DNA of 64,000 nucleotides from Polytrichum commune (taxonomy: Eukaryota; Streptophyta; Polytrichopsida; Polytrichales; Polytrichaceae): positions 31,200,144-31,264,143 of the forward strand of contig OX485809.1 of NCBI GenBank assembly GCA_950295325.1, read 5' to 3'. The notes under the pieces were generated by a model that did not search any database, was not told the DNA's origin, and saw only the letters and a program-made list of their open reading frames with translations. The first letter of the stretch is position 1, and each line of letters starts with the position of its first letter. Positions 54,318 to 64,000 of the stretch are shown piece after piece. The translations under genes and the position numbers were made by a program.

Positions 54318-55760
54318 GCAAATTGGCTGTTTGGACATTATACAACATTCCATCTTTACTTGGTGAAAAATGACATTTATAGTATTTATATAGCATTGTG
54401 GAACTCCGACACTAAATATTTAGCGACACTTATATTATAAGCGACACTAAATATTTAATGTAGTTGCAGAGAAACCGGTTGAGCTTGACAAAAGACCGGT
54501 TGAAGGTCGCCGGAGCAGCTACCCTGTGCGGCACTTTGAGGAGTTCCTGAGCTCTTCATCATCCTCAGCAACTTAAAGCTCCTGAGGTATGATGTTTATT
54601 TTCGTCCATTTCCCAATTTCGGCATTTTCCAGAACCTAGTTTCGACAGGATGATGTTTCGGCTAGAGTTAGAGTCACCGAGGGTTTAGACAGAAATCATG
54701 GCCAAATCATGTTGCGCACCTCAATCTTCGGCAGATAACTGGACTTGTGTAGTTTCTGCATGAAAATCTAAGGAAAGTTCTGGACATGTATGTTGGTTAG
54801 TTTCGGCAACTCAATCCTCTTGGATTCCGGCACCGCAATCTTGGTTAGGTACGCAACAGTACTCTTGGTTTTAGGTACAGAAATCTTGGTAGGTTCGGCA
54901 CACAAGTACTGTATCGGGTAAAGTCGGCACTGACATCTTCCGAACTTAATCACACAATTGGGACCCGGCACCAATTGGGATTCGTCCATAGGTTTCTGGC
55001 TTTGTCTTTTACAACCTCAATCACGAGAAGAGCGTTGATGAATAAACTTCCACACAATTTCGGCTAATGTGTGGCTTCGGATTGCTGGGTTGTGGCTGTC
55101 TCCCTGCAGCCTTAATCACCTCTGCATGTGCCCTTACATGCACCAATGAACCACCAAGTTTTCTTTCTGTCTGTTTGCTTTCTTCTTTTTGCCCTTGTCT
55201 TTGGGACTGTCACATGTGATTGCTGGGTTGAGGCTCATGATTTGATTCTAATGTTATGGTGATGGAGGAGGAACTGACTTGTCACAGGAAATCACTAATT
55301 GCATTAACTTGAATCATCAGATGAAATTCCAGCTTCAAGCTTCAAGCTTGGTGCTGCCTTCGAATCGGCGCCGTCAGACATGCAACTCGATCGTGCGATT
55401 GCTTGTCACTTTTCTCCGAATGTGGTAGACATTGTTGGAGTGAGTGTAGCTTAATTGACAAGAGTACGAGAATTTTTACTGGGTGACAACCTGTGATGAT
55501 GAATTTGAACTCGGATAAACGCTGGTGGCCGTTATCGATGGCTGGGAAACCAATTGTCTTGCGGGACTTTTTTGGGGTCTTCACCTCGTCGTCATGTCGG
55601 ATGAAGACGCGTTGGCGTACTTGGAGCACGCGCACTCGATGTTGCACAAAGTTCTACAGCACCCTCGTTCCAGAATTTGAGCAACGCCTAACTATCGATT
55701 GCGATGAATTAGGTCCCTGGAGGAGTTGGAAACTTTGGACACTTCATGTAGCTTGAACTT
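54318..55760. other. No gene recognised; partly coding-like
   Basis: A family F-like scrap (GAGAAACCGGTTGAGCTTGA) lies near 54470. From 54480 GC content rises. At 55592-55680 a plus frame reads MSDEDALAYLEHAHSMLHK with G/C third positions, but it closes at once. Several other short frames overlap. Possibly a remnant of a host or transposase gene, not assignable. Confidence 0.3.
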
Positions 55761-56021
55761 TTAATTTGAAAAGCCTTCAAGGCCTTCCCTTTGGGGTTTC
55801 TCTTGAGTGGCAGGAGCCTCCTCTTGACCGGTGGGGCGAGCAGTAGACGCAAGCGTAGGGTAAACAAGAGCGCACAACTCTTCGAATTCCAAAAATCTGA
55901 AATTAGTCATGTTATTGAACAAAATTCCCGGACATGCGCAAGTTATGAAGAATGTCATTAACACCCTCATCCGGATTAACAAATGTTTGGCCCCCTTCTT
56001 CCAACTCCCAAGAATCCACAC
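55761..56021 (-). pseudogene. Possible decayed transposase or host coding fragment
   Basis: An 86-codon frame contains MTNFRFLEFEELCALVYPTL and then ASTARPTGQEEAPATQ. The sense of this segment (aromatic residues followed by an amphipathic stretch) recalls the N-terminal part of Harbinger-type transposases. I see no catalytic residues or downstream domain, so the resemblance is only suggestive. Confidence 0.22.
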
Positions 56022-56636
56022 AACAAACCGTCATCGTCAAGACGAGTTGTGCCTCAAATCCATCTCGGCGAGTAGCTCATTAACCGAATCATCACCCTCC
56101 AATCCACCATTTTCATCCCTGTCACACCCTGTGAAGAATAAGAAGATCAATTAACAACTCACATACAGGAAACAACATGACCTTAACAACTCACACACAA
56201 AGAGTATGATAAAATATCACATGTTGCTCAAAAATTAAATGATACAAGCTCTTGTAAGTGAATGCTAATTTCAGAATTGTTAGACCAGTATAATCAAATG
56301 ATGCTTGACACATTCCAACTATCAAGTAGAAGTGCGCAATAGATAATTACGCTGTAATGGGGAGCCCTACATGCTCAAATACCAACTTGTAAGAGCTACA
56401 AGGCTCCTGGCGTGCGATTGAGCGCCCTTATTATGACCTCGCAGGGAACGGTGAAGTCAGAAACGGCGAAGTAGCAGTAGCCACGCAGTAGCTAAGCCTG
56501 GCAGTAGGGATCATGCCACGTAGGATGCCACGGGTGCTGAGAATGTGCCACGTGGCCTAACCACTCTGCAGCAAGGATTGTTTATCCGATTGACCAGGTG
56601 GAGAATCTCTGCGCTGGTATACTGGTTTGTTTAATT
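56022..56636. other. No gene recognised
   Basis: Between 56395 and 56600 the sequence is GC-richer with GCCACGTAGGATGCCACG and GCCACGTGGCC words. No ORF is supported. Confidence 0.45.
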
Positions 56637-56765
56637 AGTGTGGGTTACCATTCAGAGTTACGTGTTGCTATAACTTTTTACCGACATTATCGCATTTTAA
56701 CAACTAAGTTATGTCATATTCTTCAATGTGCATACTAACGTAACTTGCCGCATTTTTTATTTATT
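56637..56765 (+). repeat. Family D element, half copy
   Basis: TTAATTAGTGTGGGTTACCA then TTCAGAGTTACGTGTTGCTA and ATAACTTTTTACCG. It continues through GTTATGTCATATTCTTCA and TGTGCATACTAACG. It matches one half of 59966-60174 in reverse. The other arm is lost. Confidence 0.6.
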
Positions 56766-57446
56766 TTTTCATATAGAGGAAGTGAACTAAAATAAGCCAT
56801 TTAAACATAAATTAATTCGTCAGTTTTGAATTAGTTATGTATTGTTTTTAAGTATTACGTTAGAGTGTGCTATAATAGATTCAAAGGGTTTCATTTTAGA
56901 CTTGAGCAAGTCCTAACATAGAATCAAATCTTGTCTATCTAGTACCTCTTAGTTTACCTTTACACACTCATCATGTGTCTTGGGGCCAACACTTAATGAG
57001 CTAATTATACACTAACAAGGTTGTCTTTTGCACCCGTCACAAGCAAACAGAAAGGCATATAGAATTTGAAATTAATCTTGCCCGTCGAAAGAAACCGAAA
57101 AATTACCCGTCACATGGAGAGGTAAAAAAAAATCCAACCCGTGAAAAGAATGATCCCCTTAACCATTACTTGTCAAGCATATCCCAAACAATGTTGTATC
57201 CCTTGATATACAAGCCACACTTTGATTTCTTAGTGGCTTAGGAGATACGAGTAAGCTTTTGCACCTGTAAGTGACACTTAACTAAACCTAATTTAAGTTT
57301 GTGTTGAGTTTGTGTTGAGTTTTTGACGTACACGCTCTCATCTAATAAAATCAAAATAATATCAGTGTTCGTTTCTTGTACAGTGACATGAATGGGAGCT
57401 TGTTCTTCCCAACCTTGATCGTGTTTTACCAAGCTTCAAGGTGGGG
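56766..57446. other. No gene recognised
   Basis: AT-rich with no conserved ORF. It may include 3' untranslated sequence of the adjoining LINE, but no poly(T) run marks an end. Confidence 0.45.
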
Positions 57447-58566
57447 TTACTTCCTTCCTTTTGGAAGGTGGGCTCCTTTTTGTAGTATAAACGGATGTTG
57501 CAGGATTTGTCCCCTTGGTGTAAGGTGGACTAAACTTGGGATGCATATTGGCAGGTTCATAGGGGCTTGTTTGTTGTCGGGTTTTCTCTTATTTAGGACC
57601 AGGTAGGTGAGGTATTTCATGAATATTTGGTGTTTGTGTTTCATGAGTTTCTTAATTTTGTGTGGGGGAACTTTGAGACTTTTAAGTGCTTGCATTGGTG
57701 ACTCAAGGATGGCTCCTCTTACGCCAATTGTGATTGTCATAAGGGGGTTGCCATTCCAACCTTTGTTTTGAGGTTTTGGATGAGTGGGTTATATTTGTTG
57801 GCTTTTTTCTGAGGCCGTGGTTGTGGGGAATCTATCATGATAGTACGTGTATTCAATGAATTGTGTAATATGTGGTGGTGAGAGGTTGAGTGGGGGGTGG
57901 CTGTCATTAGGGGCTCCTAGTATGCATAGTAAGTCGGTGAGAGGCGGGCCATAAATGTATGGCGTGTATTGCCCATGTATTGTGCATATTGGAAGTTTAG
58001 TGTTTGTTTGATTTGTGTGTCAATTATTCTAGGGTCTTTCCAAAAGTGGTTGGATAATTGATGGTTAATTAGGTCATTGGAGACCCATTTGTCTACATAT
58101 GGATGTTTGGCTTGGGCGATTGTTAGTTCAATGTTGTTGTGGCTTTTGTGTATGTTAGCATATAGATTGTGGATTTCCATGTTATGTGTTCTTGTAGGAA
58201 CCCGTTAAGCGGATCCCATTAAGCCAATATGGGGTGGTGTGTATGATGTGGATGTGTAGTGTGAAGCTCGGTTTGCTTTGGGTGGTTCCGACGTTCGCTA
58301 GGCGGTCTGTATTTCGTTTCCTATGATGTTGTGTGAGCATTGACATTTTGTGTTGTAATCTTGTGTGCAAACCACCTAATTTGGTTAACTATGGCCGTGA
58401 TAAATAGTTTGTTGGGGTGGTGGTGCAGAGAGGAGGGGTGTCTTATGTGGTTATTAATCAAGTAGACATTGTTGAGGCTATCCGTGAGGATGAATATGTC
58501 GTGTGTATAGTATTTTGTGGCAAATATCGCTATGAGTATAGGATTTAGTTTGGCAAATATTTATGA
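57447..58566 (-). mobile_element. LINE 3' portion, decayed (copy 2)
   Basis: On the minus strand: RNase H with AIFATKYYTHDIFILTDSLN near 58480-58560, then NNHIRHPS and VNAHTT near 58330. After a frame change comes DRLANVGTTQSKPS, a spacer, then KHPYVDKWVSNDLINHQLSN and QTLNFQYAQYMGN (57917-58180). It ends with ITIGVRGAILE and KYLTYLVLNKRKPDNKQAP (57447-57740). The order RNase H, spacer, C-terminal tail matches plant-type LINEs with an RNase H domain. Several stops and frame changes make it inactive. The upstream end abuts a family C fragment. Confidence 0.8.
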
Positions 58567-58576
58567 ATATTCATGA

Positions 58577-58735
58577 ATAATTGCAACATTGCAGATCTAT
58601 AATGCACAAAAAAAAATACAAGGAATGACTAGAAATGTTAGCTTTACATTTAGTGTCCGTGACACTACACGGGCAGTTTACAATTCGTATTGAGCAAGAC
58701 AAATTAGAATTGGTGAGAGAAAATATTTAGTGTAG
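58577..58735 (-). repeat. Family C element, partial
   Basis: TTGCAACATTGCAGATCTAT, GAATGACTAGAAATGTTAGC, GTGACACTACACGGGCAGTT and TGAGCAAGACAAATTAGAAT follow the family C order and end ATATTTAGTGTAG. It abuts the 5' side of LINE copy 2, which it may have truncated. Confidence 0.6.
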
Positions 58736-59017
58736 CTCCCCCGGAGAACCAAGGTGAACCCGGGACATACTTCATGTTAGTACTCTAGAACCCAATTTCT
58801 AGTAATTTCATGCAGAGAAACTCGACACCCTCTTTGCATAACTGTGGCTAATGCCACACTACCTCCATCATTCTAGTATTTTCAATACCTTTTTGGATGC
58901 CATCCAAGGCATGTCATAAGTAAGTTATACTCGTACCCTGAAGCCAAAACCCCCTGCACACATAACAGACACCCTAGTTAATCGTCAACATTTAGCTGAA
59001 ATAATATGTCAATATAT

Positions 59018-59019
<2 letters not shown>

Positions 59020-59048
<29 letters not shown>
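59020..59048. repeat. (GA)n microsatellite
   Basis: About 14 GA dinucleotides. Confidence 0.95.
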
Positions 59049-59050
<2 letters not shown>

Positions 59051-59326
59051 TAACGTCCCACTACCTCCATCACTTCTTTCAAAAGACACTGTCTGTGTGT
59101 TATGAGATTGCTTGAAGCTTTTGAGATAAGCATCAGGAAATGGTTTCATTTAAGTAACGGACTTGCCTCAATCCTGCGACGGTTGGCAGGCCTCTGAGCT
59201 AGTGGAGATGCTTTCCTCGTTGCTACTTTAGTGGCCATTCTGACCTGTTACCGGCCGATCCAAAAGCAGGGTTGTACGTACCACCTGCTACTGCCCTGAA
59301 ACCATGACCCTGGAGTATGGAGTACT

Positions 59327-59716
59327 GCACTAAATATGATATTTAGTGTCGTGTGGTATTTTATGTCACAATAATAGCTTTTTGGATGACACTTTCTTAT
59401 TTCAATAAGTGAACAAATGTTGACATGGATGATGCATGAGTTCATCCATTGGCCAATACCCTCCCTACCTTCTCTTGTCAGCAACTTGTGATGAATTATT
59501 TTCATGGATGATTGAAATTTGGATTAAAACGTCTCTTGGTAAGTGACAGTAATTGCAACACTGTGAATCTATAATCCCCCATAAATTTTTACCAAGAATG
59601 ACAAATAATGTTGGGTTAACATTTAGTGTTTGGTGACACTACAATGCGGTTTCTCAATTAGTATTGAGCAAGACAATCAGGACTGGCGACACTAATTATC
59701 ATATTTTATAGTGTGC
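59327..59716 (-). mobile_element. MITE-like element, family C, most complete copy
   Basis: 390 bp. The left end GCACTAAATATGATATTTAG then TGTCG is matched in reverse by the right end, which reads GCACACTATAAAATATGATA then ATTAGTGTCG when complemented. The interior carries all blocks seen in the other copies. Target duplication not identified; non-coding. Confidence 0.68.
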
Positions 59717-59756
59717 TTTCAGAATCATACCCGTCTCCTGCGTGACCTGGAATTCT

Positions 59757-59950
59757 TGTGTAATGACCAATGTCCGTGGAGGTTTTTGGACATAATCGGT
59801 CGAGATCCTGGTGTTTCTAAGTCCGACTGGTAACGGATTTTCTTTTTAAAATTTGAGGTATATTCCATAGATTCCCCTAGGATAATTGGTAGTTTTCCTG
59901 AAGTTTTGAACTTCAACCGGTTGTTTCTCAAACTCAACCGATTCATCTGT
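59757..59950 (-). repeat. Family F repeat
   Basis: The reverse complement runs from GATGAATCGGTTGAGTTTGA and GAAACAACCGGTTGAAGTTC through AAAACTTCAGGAAAACTACC and GGACTTAGAAACACCAGGAT to CTCGACCGATTATGTCC. It is close to full length without inverted ends of its own. Confidence 0.65.
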
Positions 59951-59965
59951 AACTCACCTTTTTGT

Positions 59966-60174
59966 CGAATTGGTGTGAACTATCATTTGGAGTTACACAT
60001 GGCTGTATCATTTTACCGAGAGTACCGTTTGTCACCCAAACAACACAAGTAGTCAGTATGCACACTGAAGAATATGATATAACTTAGTAGATTAAAAACG
60101 ATAATTCCGGTAAAAGTTATAGCAACACGTGTCTCCAAATGATAACCCACACTAATTAAACAATTTAGTGTAGC
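59966..60174. mobile_element. MITE, family D
   Basis: 209 bp. The left arm GAATTGGTGTGAACTATCAT then TTGGAGTTACACATGGCTG pairs with the reverse complement of the right arm, GTTTAATTAGTGTGGGTTAT then CATTTGGAGACACGTGTTGC. The element directly follows the family F repeat at 59757. Confidence 0.7.
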
Positions 60175-60739
60175 AGTCGGTTCTCTCAGTTCGTTGGTAG
60201 TGATGGGTCACACACACACACACATATAGATAGATAGAATGAATGAATTTAGACAACCTTTGACTCCAGTCAGGTGGGAATGATTAACATCGGTATTCAT
60301 GGTAAACGAAACGCCAATGCCACTAAGTTACGGTAACATGTCTGCAAACTCCCACACATTCACCGAGTCTGAGTGTTATTCTGCAAGGCTGCTCGAGGTG
60401 CAGAATATGAAGATAATAGTACTATACGAGGGTTATAACTGCATAACCGTGAATGATATTGGGGCCTTGACATTCCATATGAGGACTTGTGATGATTCAG
60501 TCGTCACCTGAAGACCATAATGAGTACGTCGGTTAGAACCGATCAAACATATGTGATAATTTCTTCGCTGGAGGGACAAAACGAGTCTTCATGTTGCACA
60601 AGTCCTTTTTGAGCAAGTCTTCTTTCCCACCAGGGATCGTTAGGTACACTCTCCTGTCGCTAATGTGACCTAAATTCCCAATACAGTACTAATTACCCAT
60701 TAATTACTACCCGATTACTTCTCATGTGTGCGTGGAGAA
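60175..60739. other. No gene recognised
   Basis: Holds (CA)n and (GATA)n patches at 60210-60238 and an ORF (60299-60511) without recognisable domain. Confidence 0.45.
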
Positions 60740-61360
60740 GTGAATTGGTACTAAGGTATGTGGGCCTTTATGTGGTCACTCTCCTTTGTCGCGGACAACT
60801 ATATATGAGTGGTATATGGCGAGATTTGTAGTGAAGAACGGGAAAGTGAAAAGACATTCGAGTTATTTGCAAAGTGAAGCAGATCAAACCGAGGGTTTGG
60901 TCTGAAACCCTAAGATTTTGAGAATTAACACAATGTCACCCAAGTTTTCTCAATGCTTAAATTATTATATGTACACAAAGAGTTGTGTTGGGCTATTAAA
61001 AACCGGCTTTCTAGCTTGTTTTACTACAATGGGTGGGCCAAGCTCATCTTGTGTAGGCTGGTCCGGGATTAAAGTCAATGGGTCCCATGTGCATACCCTA
61101 TTTTAGATCTTGAAATTATCTCAAAGTTTGAGAGGTGGAGTGAGGAGGTCCCAAATGTTTCATCCAACTTTCAAATATTAGGCTCCAATGTATGGCGAGC
61201 TAACGAGCTCTTAATAGAAAGTTTTCTCAGAGAAGGATCAAAACCATGCATTCGTTTCGTCCTTCTTTGTTATGATAAGATTAGACCATGTGCTCCACAT
61301 ATGGACATCATTCTAAGTTGAACAATTAACACAATTAGGTGGATCTATATGATTATTTTC
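60740..61360 (+). repeat. Dispersed repeat family E, partial
   Basis: GGTACTAAGGTATGTGGGCC, CACTCTCCTTTGTCGCGGAC and GAGTGGTATATGG match 525-590 and 5345-5400. The end AATTAACACAATTAGGTGGA then TCTATATGATTATTTT matches the ends of the other two copies. Confidence 0.4.
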
Positions 61361-62570
61361 TTACGTAAAAATTCAACTTCAGTTTGACTTCCTATGATTT
61401 TTGCATCTCAACTTCAATTTTGAGACTTGGAAATCTTGGAGATCGTCATAGGAGATTGCGGTTCTCATAGGAGACATTATAATTTTCCCGTTTTGATGAA
61501 TCCAACCACCAAAATCGGTCTGTGGAGTTGGTAGTCATGCCTGGGATCGATGGGGCCACGTACCTTCACCTAAGCAGAATTATTGTGGCCAAAAGTTACA
61601 AGTATGGCGCAAGTATGCATGAGCCCCATATGGGGCATGTGCAGGAGGTGGTATTTGGTACAGGGGAGGTGGTGGACTTGGAAGTATAACTACCACATTC
61701 GTAATTACCCTGCACTTACATCACTAAAAAATCAAGTCTGGTAGCAATTGATGGTGTAACTGTACACTCTCCCCCATTCCACTCATGATCTTCTTCCTCA
61801 TTGAATGGCATGCTTTGCAACGTCCAAACGTGTAAAACAAAGAGCCACTAACTTAATTGAGGCCCCCGATTGCGTCTCGATGAAAGGTGGCTCTGCAAGC
61901 CGATTGACGAGGGAGAGGGAGGAGGAGGAGGAGGAGTACGACAGAGCAGAACAGAACAGAGCAGAGCAGGAGGGATTCAGGCCGGAAGCAAAATTACAGA
62001 TTGAAATTTGAAAGTCGGAGGCTGGTGAGATTCATTCAATAAAGGGGCGTGTGCGCGGCATCGAATCATTCAACGTGATTCTCAACTCCTCGAGTGAGCT
62101 TGTGAGGAGGAGTACTTATAACAACTACTCACTCACTTACTTGTCTGTCTGTTTTTCTGTCTCTCTGTCTGTCTGCCTGGTTCGACCAGTTAGTAATATT
62201 GTGGGACGTGCAATATTAGGTCTTTGTGTGGAGTGAGGTGCACATGAGTGTGTAAGGCGATTGGGGTAGGTAAAATGGAGCACTCGGCTTAAAATGTGGA
62301 ATATTGGTGACTGGTAGGTGTGCCTGTACCTGCGGCCTTTGCAAATATTTGCTCCTTCTGGGAGATCAGGCATGGCCCACTTTCACCGTTGGGGGGGGGG
62401 GGGGGGATTCTTTTGGCCATCATGTCGGTTGCGTTGTGTTTGTCTTTCCTTGACGGCCGACTTATTTGTGTGGCTTCCTCTTGGCCGTCCTCATTATAGA
62501 AGCCACTTGTAGCGTTCACCATGTCACATGCTATGGATATAATAGGGTCGGAGGCCTCCAAAGGTAGTAC
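61361..62570. other. No gene recognised; microsatellite-rich
   Basis: (GGA)n at 61917-61935, (AGAGCAGAAC)-like repeats near 61945-61968, (TGTC)n at 62143-62175 and a G-run of about 16 at 62391-62406. The ORF 61805-62011 runs through the first two and is not convincing. Confidence 0.5.
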
Positions 62571-62589
62571 TAACTTACTGTTGTCTCCG

Positions 62590-62645
62590 ACCTGCACAAT
62601 GATGGTCATGGGCGTGACCCTGGTTGGCCGCTTTAGACCAGGTAA
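62590..62645 (-). other. Weak candidate internal exon
   Basis: On the minus strand a long pyrimidine tract (TTCTTCCTTCCCTCC...) leads to TCTAAAG, a possible 3' splice site. About 50 nt follow, coding RPTRVTPMTIIVQVGDN, and then ACAGTAAGT, a good 5' splice site. No neighbouring exon or family was recognised, so this may be chance. Confidence 0.15.
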
Positions 62646-64000
62646 ACAAAAGGGGGGAAAAGGAGGGAAGGAAGAAAATAAGGACACCTAAAAAAACCCA
62701 TCCGGAAAGCTCGCTTTGGATCATCATAAAAACGTTCGCAATTGGACATGGTGGGTTATCGCCATCATTAACAGTCCAAGGCGATGTGTTAAACCCCTCG
62801 TTGAATACGCACCGGGATTGCTTTGTAAGCAAACATGACAACATCTAAGATGAGTTTCCTTTATTCTATTCACTTAAAACCTCATATCGCCCTCCTGACA
62901 TAGCATATATGCAACCATGATTCATATATGTGTAGCCCATCATGCATATGTTTCAATATGAACAAGCACATGCAACACCGTTTTTGTAAAACCATGTACA
63001 CTATAATTTATATATGACCAGATCTGACTTACAAAATATCATGGTAGGAAAGTCGTCAAGGCCTTGCTTTGTAAGTATTCTATGCCGGAAGCTGGTGAAA
63101 ACGTTTAGGGCAAGCATGCCTCATTTCTAATTTGATTCCTTATCTTTGACTAGGCACCTCGAATTGAGTTGTGTGTGATTAGGTGTACGTGGACCCAAGA
63201 ACGGACACCGCAAAGACATCATGTGTTTAAAAGGGATTGGACTTGGGCGCTCAAACCCATGTCTTTACAAAATGGGGGGGAGACCCATAACAATGAGACT
63301 TTGATGATGAACAAGATATTCAACCAAGCTCCCAAATCACAAGGAAAAAAGGCTCGGTCGTGTACTAATTAACTGCATTGTGAATATCCCAGCAGTGAAG
63401 TGGCATGGGCCGGTCGGGGAAAAGTAACAATATATAAGGCCGCGCTGTTCTACCTGAGCTCAATATGCCCATTGAACAGATCTCACCACCCTAATTTATT
63501 TATTTGATCACAATGGATCAGCACGATCGAGCAAGGCTCGTGAGACGGACGGACGAACGAACAGACAGGCAGACGACTGACTCCAGGGTGTGGCCATCAT
63601 GGTCGAAATTGATGATCATGTGTCTGAGAGCCCGTCAATTTTTGTATACACATTAAGACCGTTTCATCACGTCTCGTGAGATCGATCGAGTACCTATCTA
63701 CCTACCAACTACTCACTCATGACCCATCCACCCAACTACTGTTGCTCAGCCTCCAGTCGTACCCACCAAGCTAAGTTAAGGGAAGGTAGTGGGAGGCTTC
63801 AGGCCGCCTGCCAAGCGTAGACTCCATGTAAGGAGGTTAGTGTTGGTTGAAAGACACGGCCCCTGACAGGGCAGGGCAGGGCAGGGCAGGGCACGACACT
63901 CCACTCTGCAGCACTACCTTAACTTACATACTCACTCGATCAAGCTCATCACCACTGCGCCCGCCCGCCCGCCCGCCCGGCTCATCCTTCTGTCTGATCG
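62646..64000. other. No gene recognised; simple repeats towards the end
   Basis: Contains (GGAC)n or (GAAC)n patches at 63545-63562, (GGGCA)n at 63864-63893 and (CCCG)n at 63958-63980. GC content rises in the last kilobase. A gene could begin beyond the window, but nothing here shows it. Confidence 0.5.

Noticed and set aside
62289-62687. 132-codon minus-strand ORF as a gene
   Set aside because: It passes through a long G/C run coding a proline tract and has no family match; only a short exon candidate within it was kept, at low confidence.

Overview
This 64 kb window looks like intergenic, transposon-dominated nuclear DNA of a plant. I found no convincing host gene, rRNA or tRNA gene, operon or CRISPR array. 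The plant assignment rests on three things. The Ty1/copia polyprotein is of a type I associate with plants. One DNA-transposon end begins CACTACAAGAAAT, as plant CACTA elements do. Small non-autonomous DNA transposons (MITEs) are very dense. The species and lineage cannot be fixed from the sequence.

The only long open reading frames belong to one young LTR retrotransposon at 16101-22653. It has 363 bp LTRs differing at 3 sites, TG...CA ends and a GGTAC target duplication. It carries Gag, protease, integrase, reverse transcriptase and RNase H, with the frame broken between integrase and reverse transcriptase. It sits in an older A/C-skewed, decayed coding region (about 15840-23940).

The rest is a mosaic of small and decayed elements. 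Several elements begin GGGCC/GGGGC followed by TTYACAC, and the best-preserved have 3 bp TTA or TGA duplications, as PIF/Harbinger MITEs do (12914, 25880, 27795, 36205, 42513, 46814, 53068). Two 245 bp elements have perfect 9 bp duplications, as Mutator-type elements do (28370, 48724). Two elements are flanked by TA (30587 pogo-like; 33369). Three copies of one tRNA-derived SINE have target duplications (12412, 39487, 42299). Two minus-strand LINE 3' portions carry RNase H and C-terminal sequence (34871-36010, 57447-58566). Several unclassified repeat families recur and are here named C, D, E, F, G and I.

Tandem structures form a second layer. The most notable is a four-unit array at 50017-51314 whose unit is a family D MITE plus about 80 bp of flanking DNA. 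Others are a 251 bp array (29032-29710), duplications of 288, 217 and 147 bp, and many microsatellites and long G or C runs.

Repeat boundaries are exact where a target duplication is quoted and otherwise approximate, to within some tens of bases. Possible host coding remnants (10071, 24891, 37330, 55761, 62590) are weak and marked as such. I saw no sign of a new multi-gene system. What is unusual here is how the mobile elements nest, join and amplify.
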